Part shown: in pieces, positions 20,973 through 31,090 of the stretch
Numbering within the stretch: the stretch's first letter is position 1
Layout: each line of letters opens with the position of its first letter
The notes under the pieces: model-generated
What the model was told of the DNA's origin: nothing
Databases searched by the model: none
Seen by the model: the letters and a program-made list of their open reading frames with translations, nothing else
Assembly: GCA_949317995.1 (NCBI GenBank)
Contig: OX439038.1
Location: 4,048,001-4,112,000, forward strand
Source of the DNA: Acholoe squamosa
Taxonomy: Eukaryota; Annelida; Polychaeta; Phyllodocida; Polynoidae
Direction of reading: 5' to 3'
Length of the DNA: 64,000 bases
Position numbers and translations under genes: made by a program

Positions 20973-22364
20973 TTGACTTTGGTGGACGATGATCACTCCC
21001 TGGGACTGTGTGGAAGGTTTGTTTCCAGTTACCCGACCGACCCTAGCAAAACAGAGCTGATTTCTTTCTTTTTTGTTTGTTTAGTTGACAGGACCATAGT
21101 AATGGTACCAATAGACATACAAAAATGGCAGACCACTTTTTGAAAAGGGCGTTATCCACTGATCAATATGCCAATGTTCATACTACACTTATTTTTATTC
21201 ATTTGAGTTATGGACTAAAACAAACAAACAAACAAAAGATTATCAAACGTTTCCTGATATCTGTAGCAAATGCATGATACATACTAGTATAAGAAAATTT
21301 AGGTGTATGAGAAAAAGGAGGTATAGGTGGGACAAAAAATTCAAGATATCATTAGGGTTAGGGAGTGATCATTTTTTAACAACAGGAGGGGGTGGTGGGT
21401 TTGAAGGGGGGGTCAAAATAAATTCACCATACAGGCCTTGGTGGGGGGGGGGGCTAAACCAAATAAACCTTTATGTCTGGAGGGGTCAAATTTGATTGTG
21501 ACCAAGCCTTGACAGCTGGCAATAAATGACTCAGCCCTTACTATATTGTGGGATTATTGTGTCTACATATCCTCTCAAATTCGCCTTGAAATTACGTTTC
21601 TGTTGATATATAACATGCCTATATTGGACTCCTCTGTGGTAAGGGACAGGAAAAAAAAAAAAAAATCCGACCTACCAACCCTAGCATTTCAGTCCATGTA
21701 ACTGAAAACACACGTTTTTTTTGCCCTATGCACAAATCATACTGAAATCTTCATTTCATCTAATCCAATTAAGATTTTACAACCTTTGACAGCCTGTCCT
21801 GATTGTTCTACTCAAAGCTGTTCTGACCAGACTATCCCTGTTTGACGCCACAGGGAAAAAGAGAAAATAGCTGGGGCCTGTGATCCTTTCGCACTGTTTA
21901 CAGAGCCACCCTCTACTGTCTTAGCACCAGCCATAGCGTACAGCTGTACGCAGATCATTACACAAGTGATGCAGTTGAGTTGTTAGGTTTGTAACCGGCT
22001 TCACAATGTAGTCCCCTAGACTTTCATCCTGAAACTCATAAAGTCTTCTGAATATATGAACATTTCAAAGTTTACTTGAAGGGCACAATGCAATGAGTAC
22101 TTCCATTGAATCCCCAACATTTCTGGATGAAAAAAAAATTACCTACACTGTCAATGAATGCTATGGCAACCTCCTTGCCGATAGTAGTACATGGTTTTTA
22201 TTTCAGTTGAGGTATCTAAGGAGATCTTGGGCAATAATGAGTTCTATGAGGCTTTTAATCGAATCTATCTCAAGTGATTTGTAAAATATCAATAGGACAA
22301 CATAGTTTTGCAAATATTGTCAGCCATTTAGCCTGAACCGTACAAGATGTGGTGCATCATGGCT
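20973..22364. other. no gene; G-rich patch and repeat D copy
   Basis: A G-rich patch lies at 21385-21455. From about 21740 to 21850 there is a copy of repeat family D (AATTAAGATTTTAC, CCTGATTGTTCTA, GACTATCCCTG). No credible coding region. Confidence 0.45.
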
Positions 22365-22590
22365 GTGTAGGGGAACGTGACTATGTGAGTCCCCGTGCCC
22401 AGGGTGGCCGACCTGAGAAGGCGGGTCACCGGGTAGTCACATGTCCCCTGTCGGTATCACACCAATCCAGGCATGGGTGGAAGGCAGAAAACGTTGTACG
22501 GGGAAGTAGCTCAGTGGTAGAGCAATCGTCTGAAGGCTGAGAGGTCCGGGGTTTGAATCCCGGTTTCCCTCAACGTTTTCGCCGACCCCT
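22365..22590 (+). mobile_element. tRNA-bearing repeat unit, copy 1
   Basis: GTAGGGGAACGT, an inverted pair (GGGGAACGTGACTA, about 22371-22384, and TAGTCACATGTCCCC, about 22432-22446), then ACACCAATCCAGGCATGGGTGGAAGG lead into a tRNA-like sequence. The same order is seen at 37482-37728 and 37939-38186. The tRNA part lies at the 3' end, unlike ordinary SINEs. Confidence 0.6.
22500..22571 (+). tRNA. tRNA-like gene, possibly Phe(GAA), degenerate
   Basis: A good A box (TAGCTCAGTGGTAGAGC forms the D arm), a B-box-like GGTTTGAATCC and an acceptor stem pairing GGGGAAG with TTTCCCT (first pair G:U). TTTT follows about 7 nt downstream. The anticodon stem pairs poorly: the best 7-nt loop, CTGAAGG, would give GAA with a T at position 33, but both end pairs of the stem fail. 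The T stem has one extra G. It could be a pseudogene. Confidence 0.45.
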
Positions 22591-22904
22591 ACAGCAGCAA
22601 TGACAGGTCCTTGACACACTTCTGTTTCATTGGTCAATTTACAGCTGCCGGAGTTGCACGGCATCAGAAATGCCATCTACTTAATGTGGCTGTGATGTCA
22701 GAGTGATACTTTTACTATCCCAAGCCCTTGTGAGAATCACATCCATATCTGTTATGACCTGTAACGACACTTCGGTTGATACCCTCCGCCTTCTGCTTTT
22801 GCAGATATTTACTCGCTAGAGACGTATCATGAGGATCAATGGAAATGATGCACAAATGCCGTATGAGCAATTTAAGAGTTAAGCCTAAGATACTATCTAC
22901 AGAA

Positions 22905-23235
22905 ATTGCCTCATCATTGGACTTAAAGATTATTCTAGACTAATTACTGAATTGTTCATTTCGCTTCACCCAATTAAGATTTTACTGCCACTCATGCACT
23001 GTCTTGATTGTTCTAATTAAAGCTATACACGACAGACTTTCTCTGCTTGAACGTCAGATAAAAAAGAGATTTATCCATTATGTGACCTAATGATTGGTCT
23101 TGACAACTCACTAATTACTGAGTTGTTCACTTCACTTCTCCCGATTAACATTACACTGCCACCCATAGACTATTCTGATTGTCCTAATTAAATCTATAGC
23201 CAAGAGACTGTCCCTGCACTGTAAAATTCAAAAAG
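22905..23235. repeat. repeat family D, two tandem copies
   Basis: 22920-23035 and 23095-23225 repeat CTAATTACTGA.TTGTTCA.TTC.CTTC, CCCAATTAAGATT, CTGATTGT.CTAATTAAA and GAGACTGTCCCTG. Related copies lie at 21740-21850 and 30655-30770. Confidence 0.6.
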
Positions 23236-23262
23236 ATAAATATCTTCAAGATGATGACGGAA

Positions 23263-23420
23263 TCCTTGTCCCAAAGTTGCCAGAGATTCATTGTTATTTT
23301 CACAGAGATTACTTGTGAGACTGCACTGCCACCTGGGGCTTCTTGTAAAAACTACACTATTTCACTGCTTTACAAGTATGGTGGTTCATTGTTCAGTTTA
23401 ACAGGGATCCCTGGTATACA
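23263..23420 (+). repeat. dispersed repeat family E, copy
   Basis: Starts CCCAAAGTTGCCAGAGATTC and includes TTATTTTCACAGAGATT, CACTGCCACCTGGGGCTT, GGTTCATTGTTCAGTTTAACAGGGATCC. Other copies: 39425-39540, 48905-49105 (minus), 49450-49535 with 55588-55690 (minus, split), 57060-57230, 58225-58320, 61010-61145 (minus). Confidence 0.65.
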
Positions 23421-23809
23421 ACTTAAACACCTACTTTTAACAGTATGCCTAAAAGTCAGAGAAAAGAAAACTGCAAAACCTGAATATGTCTGCAATTCTT
23501 AGACAGCCGCCAAGCCTTTCTCAGAATCACATAAAGACATAACAGGATCAGAGGATCAGATTAATATTCACTGTAGTGAGACCGTATGTTTTGTGTCAAG
23601 TACTAATATAATAATCCACTCTCTTACAGAAAGGAAAAGTGAAAACCTGTCTGTAATTCTAAGACAGCCCTCAAGCCTTTCTCAGAAACACATTCATGCC
23701 TCATAGAATCTGAGACCGACATTGATATTCACTATACTGATACCTTATGTTTGTTTCTGTCAGTGACTTGTACAAAAATCTCACTCTCACCCTGCGCCTT
23801 CTGTTATTC

Positions 23810-23978
23810 AAGACACCCTTTTTCTCATTTTCACTGATCGTGACTGTCTCACGCATCAAATGCCAACATGGAGTATGATCAGTTGGAGGCAAGAACAATG
23901 TCTCCTCTCTGTTTATAAACCCTTGGTGTCACATGATGCATTGCTCAGTCACACCCATTGGACAAAATGATGCATAAT
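23810..23978 (+). repeat. left flank of minisatellite, duplicated at 30800-30975
   Basis: TATTCAAGACACCCTTTTTCTCATTT, GTATGATCAGTT, CTCTGTTTA.AAACCC and ATGATGCAT... match 30788-30975 in the same order. The last part (CCCATTGGACAAAATGATGCAT) is the start of a TTAA-family MITE into which the tandem array leads. Confidence 0.7.
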
Positions 23979-26900
23979 TGTAGCCCTTGTGAGTACCTCA
24001 CCCAGGCTGACAAGTGTCCCCCTTGTGTGTGACTCACCCAGGCTGACAAGTGTCACACTTGTGAGTGAGTCAGCCAAGCTGACAAGTGTCGCCCTTGTGA
24101 GTACCTCACCAAGGCTGACAAGTGTTGCCCTTGTAAGTGACTCACCCAGGCTGACAAGTGTCCCCCTTGTGTGTGACTCACCCAGGCTGACAAGTGTCGC
24201 ACTTGTGAGTGAGTCAGCCAAGCTGACAAGTGTCGCCCTTGTGAGTACCTCACCAAGGCTGACAAGTGTTGCCCTTGTAAGTGACTCACCCAGGCTGACA
24301 AGTGTCGCCCTTGTGAGTGACTCACCCAGGCTGACAAGTGTAGCCCTTGTGAGTACCTCACCAAGGCTGACAAGAGTCGCCCTTGTGAATGACTCACCCA
24401 GGCTGACAAGTGTCGCCCTTGTGAGTGACACACCCAGGCTGACAAGTGTAGCCCTTGTGAGTGACTCACCCAGGCTGACAAGTGTAGCCCTTGTGAGTGA
24501 CTCACCCAGGCTGACAAGTGTCGCCCTTATGAGTGACTCACCCAGGCTGACAAGTGTCGCCCTTGTGAGTACCTCACCAAGGCTGACAAGAGTCGCCCTT
24601 GTGAATGACTCACCCAGGCTGACAAGTGTCGCCCTTGTGAGTGACACACCCAGGCTGACAAGTGTAGCCCTTGTGAGTGACACACCCAGGCTGACAAGTG
24701 TAGCCCTTGTGAGTGACTCACCCAGGCTGACAAGTGTAGCCCTTGTGAGTGACTCACACAGGCTGACAAGTGTAGCCCTTGTGAGTAACTCACCCAGGCT
24801 GACAAGTGTAGCCCTTGTGAGTAACTCACCCAGGCTGACAAGGGTCGCCCTTGTGAGTAACTCACCTAGGCTGACAAGTGTAGACCTTGTGAGTAACTCA
24901 CCCAGGCTGACAAGTGTAGCCCTTGTGAGTAACTCACCCAGGCCGACAAGTGTAGACCTTAGGAGTAACTCACCCAGGCTGACAAGTGTAGCCCTTGTGA
25001 GTTACTCACCCAGGCTGACAAGTGTAGCCCTTGTGAGTGACACACCCAGGCTTAAAGTGTAGCCCTTGTGAGTAACTCGCCCAGGCTGACAAGTGTAGCC
25101 CTTGTGTGTGACACACCCAGGCTGACAAGTGTAGCCCTTGTGAGTGACACACCCAGGCTGACAAGTGTAGCCCTTGTGAGTGACACACCCAGGCTGACAA
25201 GTGACGCCCTTGTGAGTAACTCACCCAGGCTGACAAGTGTCGCCCTTGTGAGTGACACGCCCAGGCTGACAAGTGTCGGTCTTGTGAGTAACTCACCCAG
25301 GCTGACAAGAATAGCCCTTGTGAGGGACACACCAAGGCTGACAAGTGGAGCCCTTGTGAGTGACACACTCAGGCTGACAAGTGTCGCCCTTGTGAGTGAC
25401 TCACCCAGGCTGACAAGTGTTGCACTTGTGAGTGACTCACCCAGGCTGACAAGTGTCGCCCTTGTGACTACCTCACCAAGGCTGACAAGTGTCGCCCTTG
25501 TAAGTGACTCACCCAGGCTGACAAGTGTCGCCCTTGTGAGTGACTCACCCAGGCTGACAAGTGTCGCCCTTGTGAGTACCTCACCAAGGCTGACAAGTGT
25601 CGCCCTTGTGAATGACTCACCCAGGCTGACAAGTGTCGCCCTTGTGAGTGACACCCCCAGGCTGACAAGTGTAGCCCTTGTGAGTGACACACCCAGGCTG
25701 ACAAGTGTAGCCCTTGTGAGTGACTCACCCAGGCTGACAAGTGTAGCCCTTGTGAGTAACTCACCCAGGCTGACAAGGGTCGCCCTTGTGAGTAACTCAC
25801 CCAGGCTGACAAGTGTAGACCTTGTGAGTAACTCACCCAGGCTGACAAGTGTAGACCTTGTGAGTAACTCACCCAGGCTGACAAGTGTAGCCCTTGTGAG
25901 TACCTCACCCAGGCTGACAAGTGTCGCACTTGTGAGTACCTCACCCAGGCTGACAAGTGTCGCCCTTGTGAGTACCTCACCCAGGCTGACAAGTGTAGAC
26001 CTTGTGAGTAACTCACCCGGGCTGATAAGTGTAGCCCTTGTGAGTACCTCACCCAGGCTGACAAGTGTCGCCCTTGTGAGTACCTCACCCAGGCTGACAA
26101 GTGTCGCCCTTGTGAGTACCTCACCCAGGCTGACAAGTGTCGGTCTTGTGAGTGACTCACCCAGGCTGACAAGTGTAGCCCTTGTGAGTAACTCACCCAG
26201 GCTGACAAGTGTAGCCCTTGTGAGTGACTCACCCAGGCTGACAAGTATGGCCCTTGTGAGTACCACACCCAGGCTGACAAGTGTAGCCCTTGTGAGGACC
26301 TCACCCAGGCTGACAAGTGTCGGTCTTGTGAGTACCATACCTAGGCTGACAAGTGTAACCCTTGTGAGTGACATACCCAGGCTGACAAGTGTAGCCCTTG
26401 TGAGTAACTCACCCAGGCTGACAAGTGTAGCCCTTGTGAGTAACTCACCCAGGATGACAAGTGTCGCCCTTGTGAGTACCACACCCAGGCTGACAAGTGG
26501 AGCCCTTGTGAGTGACACACCCAGGCTGACAAGTGTAGCCCTTGTGAGTAACTCACCCAGGCTGACAAGTGTAGCCCTTGTTAGTACTTCACCCAGGCGG
26601 ACAAGTGTAGCCCTTGTGAGAGACTCACCCAGGCTGACAAGTGTAGCCCTTGTGAGTGACACACCCAGGCTGACAAGTGTCGCCCTTGTGAGAGACTCAC
26701 CCAGGCTGACAAGTGTAGCCCTTGTGAGTAACTCACCCAGGCTGACAAGTGTAGCCCTTGTGGGTAACTCACCCAGGCTGACAAGTGTCGCCCTTGTGAT
26801 TGACTCACCATGGCTGACAAGTCTAGCCCTTGTGAGTAACTCACCCAGGCTGACAAGTGTAGCCCTTGTGAGTAACTCACCCAGGCTGACAAGTGTCGCC

Positions 26901-29009
26901 CTTGTGAGTACCACACCCAGGCTGACAAGTGTAGCCCTTGTGAGTAACTCACCCAGGCTGACAAGTGTAGCCCTTGTGAGTAACTCACCCAGGCTGACAA
27001 GTGTCGCCCTTGTGAGTGACACACCCAGGCTGACAAGTGGAGCCCTTGTGTGTGACACACCCAGGCTGACAAGTGTCGCCCTTGTGAGTGACACACTCAG
27101 GCTGGCAAGTGTAGCCCTTGTGTGTGACTCACCCAGGCTGACAAGTGTAGCCCTTGTGAGTAACTCACCCAGGCTGACAAGTGTCGCCCTTGTGAGTACC
27201 ACACCCAGGCTGACAAGTGGAGCCCTTGTGTGTAACTCACCCAGGCTGACAAGTGTAGCCCTTGTGAGTGACACACTCAGGCTGGCAAGTGTAGCCCTTG
27301 TGTGTGACTCACCCAGGCTGACAAGTGTAGCCCTTGTGAGTAACTCACCCAGGCTGACAAGTGTAGCCCTTTTGAGTACTTCACCCAGGCTGACAAGTGT
27401 AGCCCTTGTGAGAGACTCACCCAGGCTGACAAGTGTAGCCCTTGTGAGAGACTCACCCAGGCTGACAAGTGTAGCCCTTGTGACTGACACACCCAGGCTG
27501 ACAGGTGTAGCCCTTGTGAGTAACACACCCAGGCTGACAAGTGTCGCCCTTGTGAGAGACTCACCCAGGCTGACAAGTGTAGCCCTTGTGAGTAACTCAC
27601 CCAGGCTGACAAGTGTAGCCCTTGTGGGTAACTCACCCAGGCTGACAAGTGTCGCCCTTGTGATTGACTCACCATGGCTGACAAGTGTAGCCCTTGTGAG
27701 TACCACACCCAGGCTGACAAGTGTAGCCCTTGTGAGTAACTCACCCAGGCTGACAAGTGTCGCCCTTGTGAGTACCACACCCAGGCTGACAAGTGTAGCC
27801 CTTGTGAGAGACTCACCCAGGCTGACAAGTGTAGCCCTTGTGAGTAACTCACCCAGGCTGACAAGTGTAGCCCTTGTGAGTAACTCACCCAGGCTGACAA
27901 GTGTCGCCCTTGTGAGTACCACACCCAGGCTGACAAGTGTAGCCCTTGTGAGTAACTCACCCAGGCTGACAAGTGTCGCCCTTGTGAGTACCACACCCAG
28001 GCTGACAAGTGTCGCCCTTGTGAGTGACTCACCCAGGCTGACAAGTGTAGCCCTTGTGAGTAACTCACCCAGGCTGACAAGTGTAGCCCTTGTGAGTAAC
28101 TCACCCAGGCTGTCAAGTGTAGCCCTTGTGAGTAACTCACCCAGGCTGACAAGTGTAGCTATTGTGAGTAACACACCCAGGCTGACAAGTGTAGCCCTTG
28201 TGAGTGACACACCCAGGCTGACAAGTGTAGCTATTGTGAGTACCACACCCAGGCTGACAAGTGTAGACCTTGTGAGTAGCTCACCAAGGCTGACAAGTGT
28301 CGCCCTTGTAAGTGACTCACCCAGGCTGACAAGTGTCGCCCTTGTGAGTGACACACCCAGGCTGACAAGTGTCGCACTTGTAAGTGACTCACCCAGGCTG
28401 ACAAGTGTCGCCCTTGTGAGTGACACACCCAGGCTGACAAGTGTCGCCCTTGTGAGTGACTCACCCAGGCTGACAAGTGTCGCCCTTGTGAGTGACACAC
28501 CCAGGCTGACAAGTGTAGCCCTTGTGAGTAACTCACCCAGGCTGACAAGTGTAGCCCTTGTGAGTGCACACCCAGGCTGACAAGTGTAGCCCTTGTGAGT
28601 GACACACCCAGGCTGACAAGTGTAGCCCTTGTGAATAACACACCCAGGCTGACAAGTGTAGCCCTTGTGAGGGACACACCAAGGCTGACAAGTGTAGCCC
28701 TTGTGAGTAACTCACCCAGGCTGACAAGTGTAGCCCTTGTGAGTGACACACCCAGGCTGACAAGTGTAGCCCTTGTGAATAACACACCCAGGCTGACAAG
28801 TGTAGCCCTTGTGAGGGACACACCAAGGCTGACAAGTGTAGCCCTTGTGAGTAACTCAACCAGGCTGACAAGTGTAGCCCTTGTGAGTGACTCACCCAGG
28901 CTGACAAGTGGAGCCCTTGTGAGTGACACACCCAGGCTGACAAGTGGAGCCCTTGTGAGTGACTCACCCAGGCTGACAAGTGTAGCCCTTGTGAGTAACT
29001 TACCAAGGC
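23979..29009. repeat. 36-bp minisatellite, about 140 copies
   Basis: A continuous array of a 36-bp unit. Each unit is an imperfect hairpin (arms AGCCCTTGTGAGT and ACTCACCCAGGCT around one base) plus a 9-nt linker, GACAAGTGT. The main variation sits at the hairpin tip (GTGAGTGACTCA, GTGAGTAACTCA, GTGAGTACCTCA, GTGAGTACCACA) and in GTAGCCC/GTCGCCC. Short units near 25050 and 28566 shift the frame. Higher-order periods of 144, 180, 216 and 864 bp are visible. Because 36 is divisible by 3, several frames stay open on both strands. Confidence 0.97.
25068..28580 (+). other. long open frame within minisatellite (1170 codons), probably not a gene
   Basis: The plus strand reads as a 12-residue repeat of the type SPRLTSVALVSD for about 97 units; 23989-25062 gives another 357 codons. 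The minus strand is also open, with LTRATLVSLGES repeats at 25052-28498 (1148 codons) and 23949-24683. There is no start-context, signal peptide or unique N/C-terminal sequence. Open frames on both strands in register with the repeat indicate a by-product of the unit, not selection. Transcription and translation cannot be excluded from sequence alone. Confidence 0.25.
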
Positions 29010-29164
29010 ATTATGCATCATGGCACCCTTACAGGTTTCATATGCTCCTGGAGGCATGATGCACTAATGAAATACTGGCTAACAGATTCGCCAGTACTTC
29101 ATAGCTGTATCATGATGATCAATGGGCATGATGCACCCCTGCATCAGCAGCCCTTAAAGGTTCA
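29010..29164. mobile_element. right part of the MITE containing the minisatellite
   Basis: Begins at the end of the array with TTATGCATCATGGCACCC and continues with CATGATGCACTAATGAAAT, ACTTCAT..., CAATGGGCATGATGCACCC and GCATCAGCAGCCCTTAAAGG, the standard right end of the TTAA MITE family (compare 7290-7356). Confidence 0.65.
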
Positions 29165-29793
29165 TGGTATGTGCCTCGTCTTTTCTTCGTTTGAAAACCT
29201 GCTCGTGGTCTCCTTTTGCTCAAAAGCACTTCATTGCAGCATTATAAAAACCCATTGACCTGATGTCAACCTCCCCTGTCACGCTGCAGTCTTACTGTCT
29301 GGTGTATAGACAAAGTACTACCTTTCTTGTCGGATGGCAAACACGTAGCGATTGGATTATTGCCATTTTGAGGAAATGTAGACTTAAAATCATCTTTTGA
29401 AACATGGAAGGAGTAAGAAGAAGGCCTAATTTTTGTTGTGTGAACCCAAGGAGGCACCAAATTCTCTATAAATGGTGGAAATCCAAAGTTATGTTATTCT
29501 TGGTGTAATGGACGGTATGTTAATAACAGAAATCCAGTATGGCAGAATGGCTTACTCCTTGTCCGGCCCGATTTGCATCAGAATTCATTATTTTTCAAGG
29601 TAAATACTTAAAATTTGGCACCATGGTATAAAGAGCGTATAATGCCCTCGTTCATTGTATCTGTGACTAAAACCAATTTGTACATCAATAACCCTTATTT
29701 ATCCTATAAATATCCAATATTATTATTTGTATGACTTTATCTCAGATGTAATATGTCCAGGGCATCATGTATGACTTAGGAAGGCTGTCAATA

Positions 29794-29794
<1 letters not shown>
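29165..29794. other. no recognisable feature
   Basis: AT-rich, no gene or repeat recognised. Confidence 0.4.

Positions 29795-29858
<64 letters not shown>
29795..29858. repeat. (TA)n microsatellite
   Basis: Uninterrupted TA dinucleotides for about 60 bp. Confidence 0.97.
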
Positions 29859-29859
<1 letters not shown>

Positions 29860-30357
29860 CAGATGGTCATAGTTTGGAACAAACACATTCAAACACATGA
29901 TCAGGTGACTGCACCATTAGTAGGATCTCAAGATTTTCAATATAAATCAAGTAGCTGACTGTATAGAAATTGATAGCTGTGATAAAAATAAGTGGTTTTG
30001 CTTTTTAAATGAAGTTTTTTATGACAATTCAAATGGAAGTTATGATCATTCAAACATGCTGAGTCAAAGACGCTATTCTGCCGTGGTTCTGTCAGAGCGC
30101 GTAGTTCAAGGGTAAAGATGACATCAAAAATTTGCTTTTACATTGTTTGATTATGATCAAATGTACGATTATTTATATTATTGGGGGTATATCTTGCTTA
30201 GTGAGTGTATAAGAGCCGGGTCGTCTAATCAGCACCGGTCTTGGATAAAGGCTGGGAGTACAGGAGAATTGAAATTGAAGTATATACTTTGAAATCTATA
30301 AGTGCTGGGTGCTTAAACAGACCACTTTGGTACTCCATCTGGTTTTTTAAAGAGACC
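29859..30357. other. no recognisable feature
   Basis: Nothing recognised. Confidence 0.4.
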
Positions 30358-30594
30358 TTAACCATTTGAAGGTAACTAATGTATTAATGCATCATGCCCA
30401 TTGGTCGTCATGATGCACCAATGAAGTGCTGACAAGACTGTTCACCAGCACTTCATTGGTGCATCATGACAACCCGATAGGACTGTAATGTTCCACCCTG
30501 CAGGGTTCATGTGATGCAAAAAATGTAGCCCAGCAACATCATGACAACTAGTGTGCAGGGTGAATCAATGCATTAGCGGCCATTAGAGGGTTAA
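30358..30594. mobile_element. most complete TTAA-flanked MITE, 237 bp
   Basis: TTAA is present at both ends (30358-30361 and 30591-30594), with related inverted ends (TTAACCATTTGAAGG... and ...CATTAGAGGGTTAA). Inside is a palindrome of at least 24-bp arms (30404-30431 and 30446-30473) around GCATCATG.CC/CACTTCATTGGTGC, and a second pair CACCCTGCAGGGTTCA / TGTGCAGGGTGAATCA. TTAA duplication with CCC/GGG ends is the piggyBac pattern. No transposase is present. Confidence 0.75.
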
Positions 30595-30654
30595 TTAAAA
30601 CAGTATCTACAGTCATTGATTCCTCACAGCTGCTAATGGGTGCTCTGCACAATA

Positions 30655-30770
30655 TGTTCATTACTGAATTGTTCACTTCACTTCACCCAATTAATATTAA
30701 ACAACCACTCACAGCATATCCTGATTGTTCTAATTAAAACCTTACCAGTCATGCTATCCCTTGAACAGTC
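30655..30770 (+). repeat. repeat family D, copy
   Basis: ATTACTGAATTGTTCACTTCAC, CACCCAATTAATATTA, ATCCTGATTGTTCTAATTAAA and GCTATCCCTTGAAC match 22920-23035. Confidence 0.65.
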
Positions 30771-30787
30771 AGAGAACAGAAAAGTAA

Positions 30788-31090
30788 AAGAAATTGCTAT
30801 TCAAGACACCCTTTTTCTCATTTCTGCCGATCACGACCGTTTCGCGCGTCCTATGCCAATACACATCTTCATTGGAGGGTATGATCAGTTTAAGTCATGA
30901 ACACTGTCTTGTCTCTGTTTACAAACCCTATAGGTATTGCACCATGAATTATTCCATCATGCCTAATGGTTGACACAATGCATGAATGTAGCTGTGGCAA
31001 GTAAAATGCAGGCAGCTTGCAAATTTTCTCCTCAGCACTTCAATGGTGCATCATGCCGACCCTCCAGCAGTGCATCCATCCCCTGTGTGA
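30788..31090 (+). repeat. paralogue of the minisatellite flank without the array
   Basis: 30788-30975 corresponds to 23810-23978. It is then followed by ATGCATGAATGTAGCTGTGGCAAGT and CAGGCAGCTTGC in place of the 5-kb array, then by TTCAATGGTGCATCATGCCG, which corresponds to the right MITE part. It looks like the unexpanded state of the same structure. Confidence 0.6.

Noticed and set aside
21385..21455. G-quadruplex or telomere-like sequence
   Set aside because: The G runs are irregular and not a telomere repeat; G-quadruplex potential exists but nothing further supports a role.
22349..22676. Short proteins on both strands around 22.4-22.7 kb, and similarly at 37504-38037
   Set aside because: They are translations across the tRNA sequences and their flanks.
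25068..28580. A gene for a giant 12-residue repeat protein
   Set aside because: Both strands are equally open, there is no non-repetitive N- or C-terminus, and the unit matches a MITE hairpin.
23979..29009. CRISPR-like array
   Set aside because: The units are contiguous 36-bp repeats with no unique spacers, and the context is eukaryotic transposon DNA.
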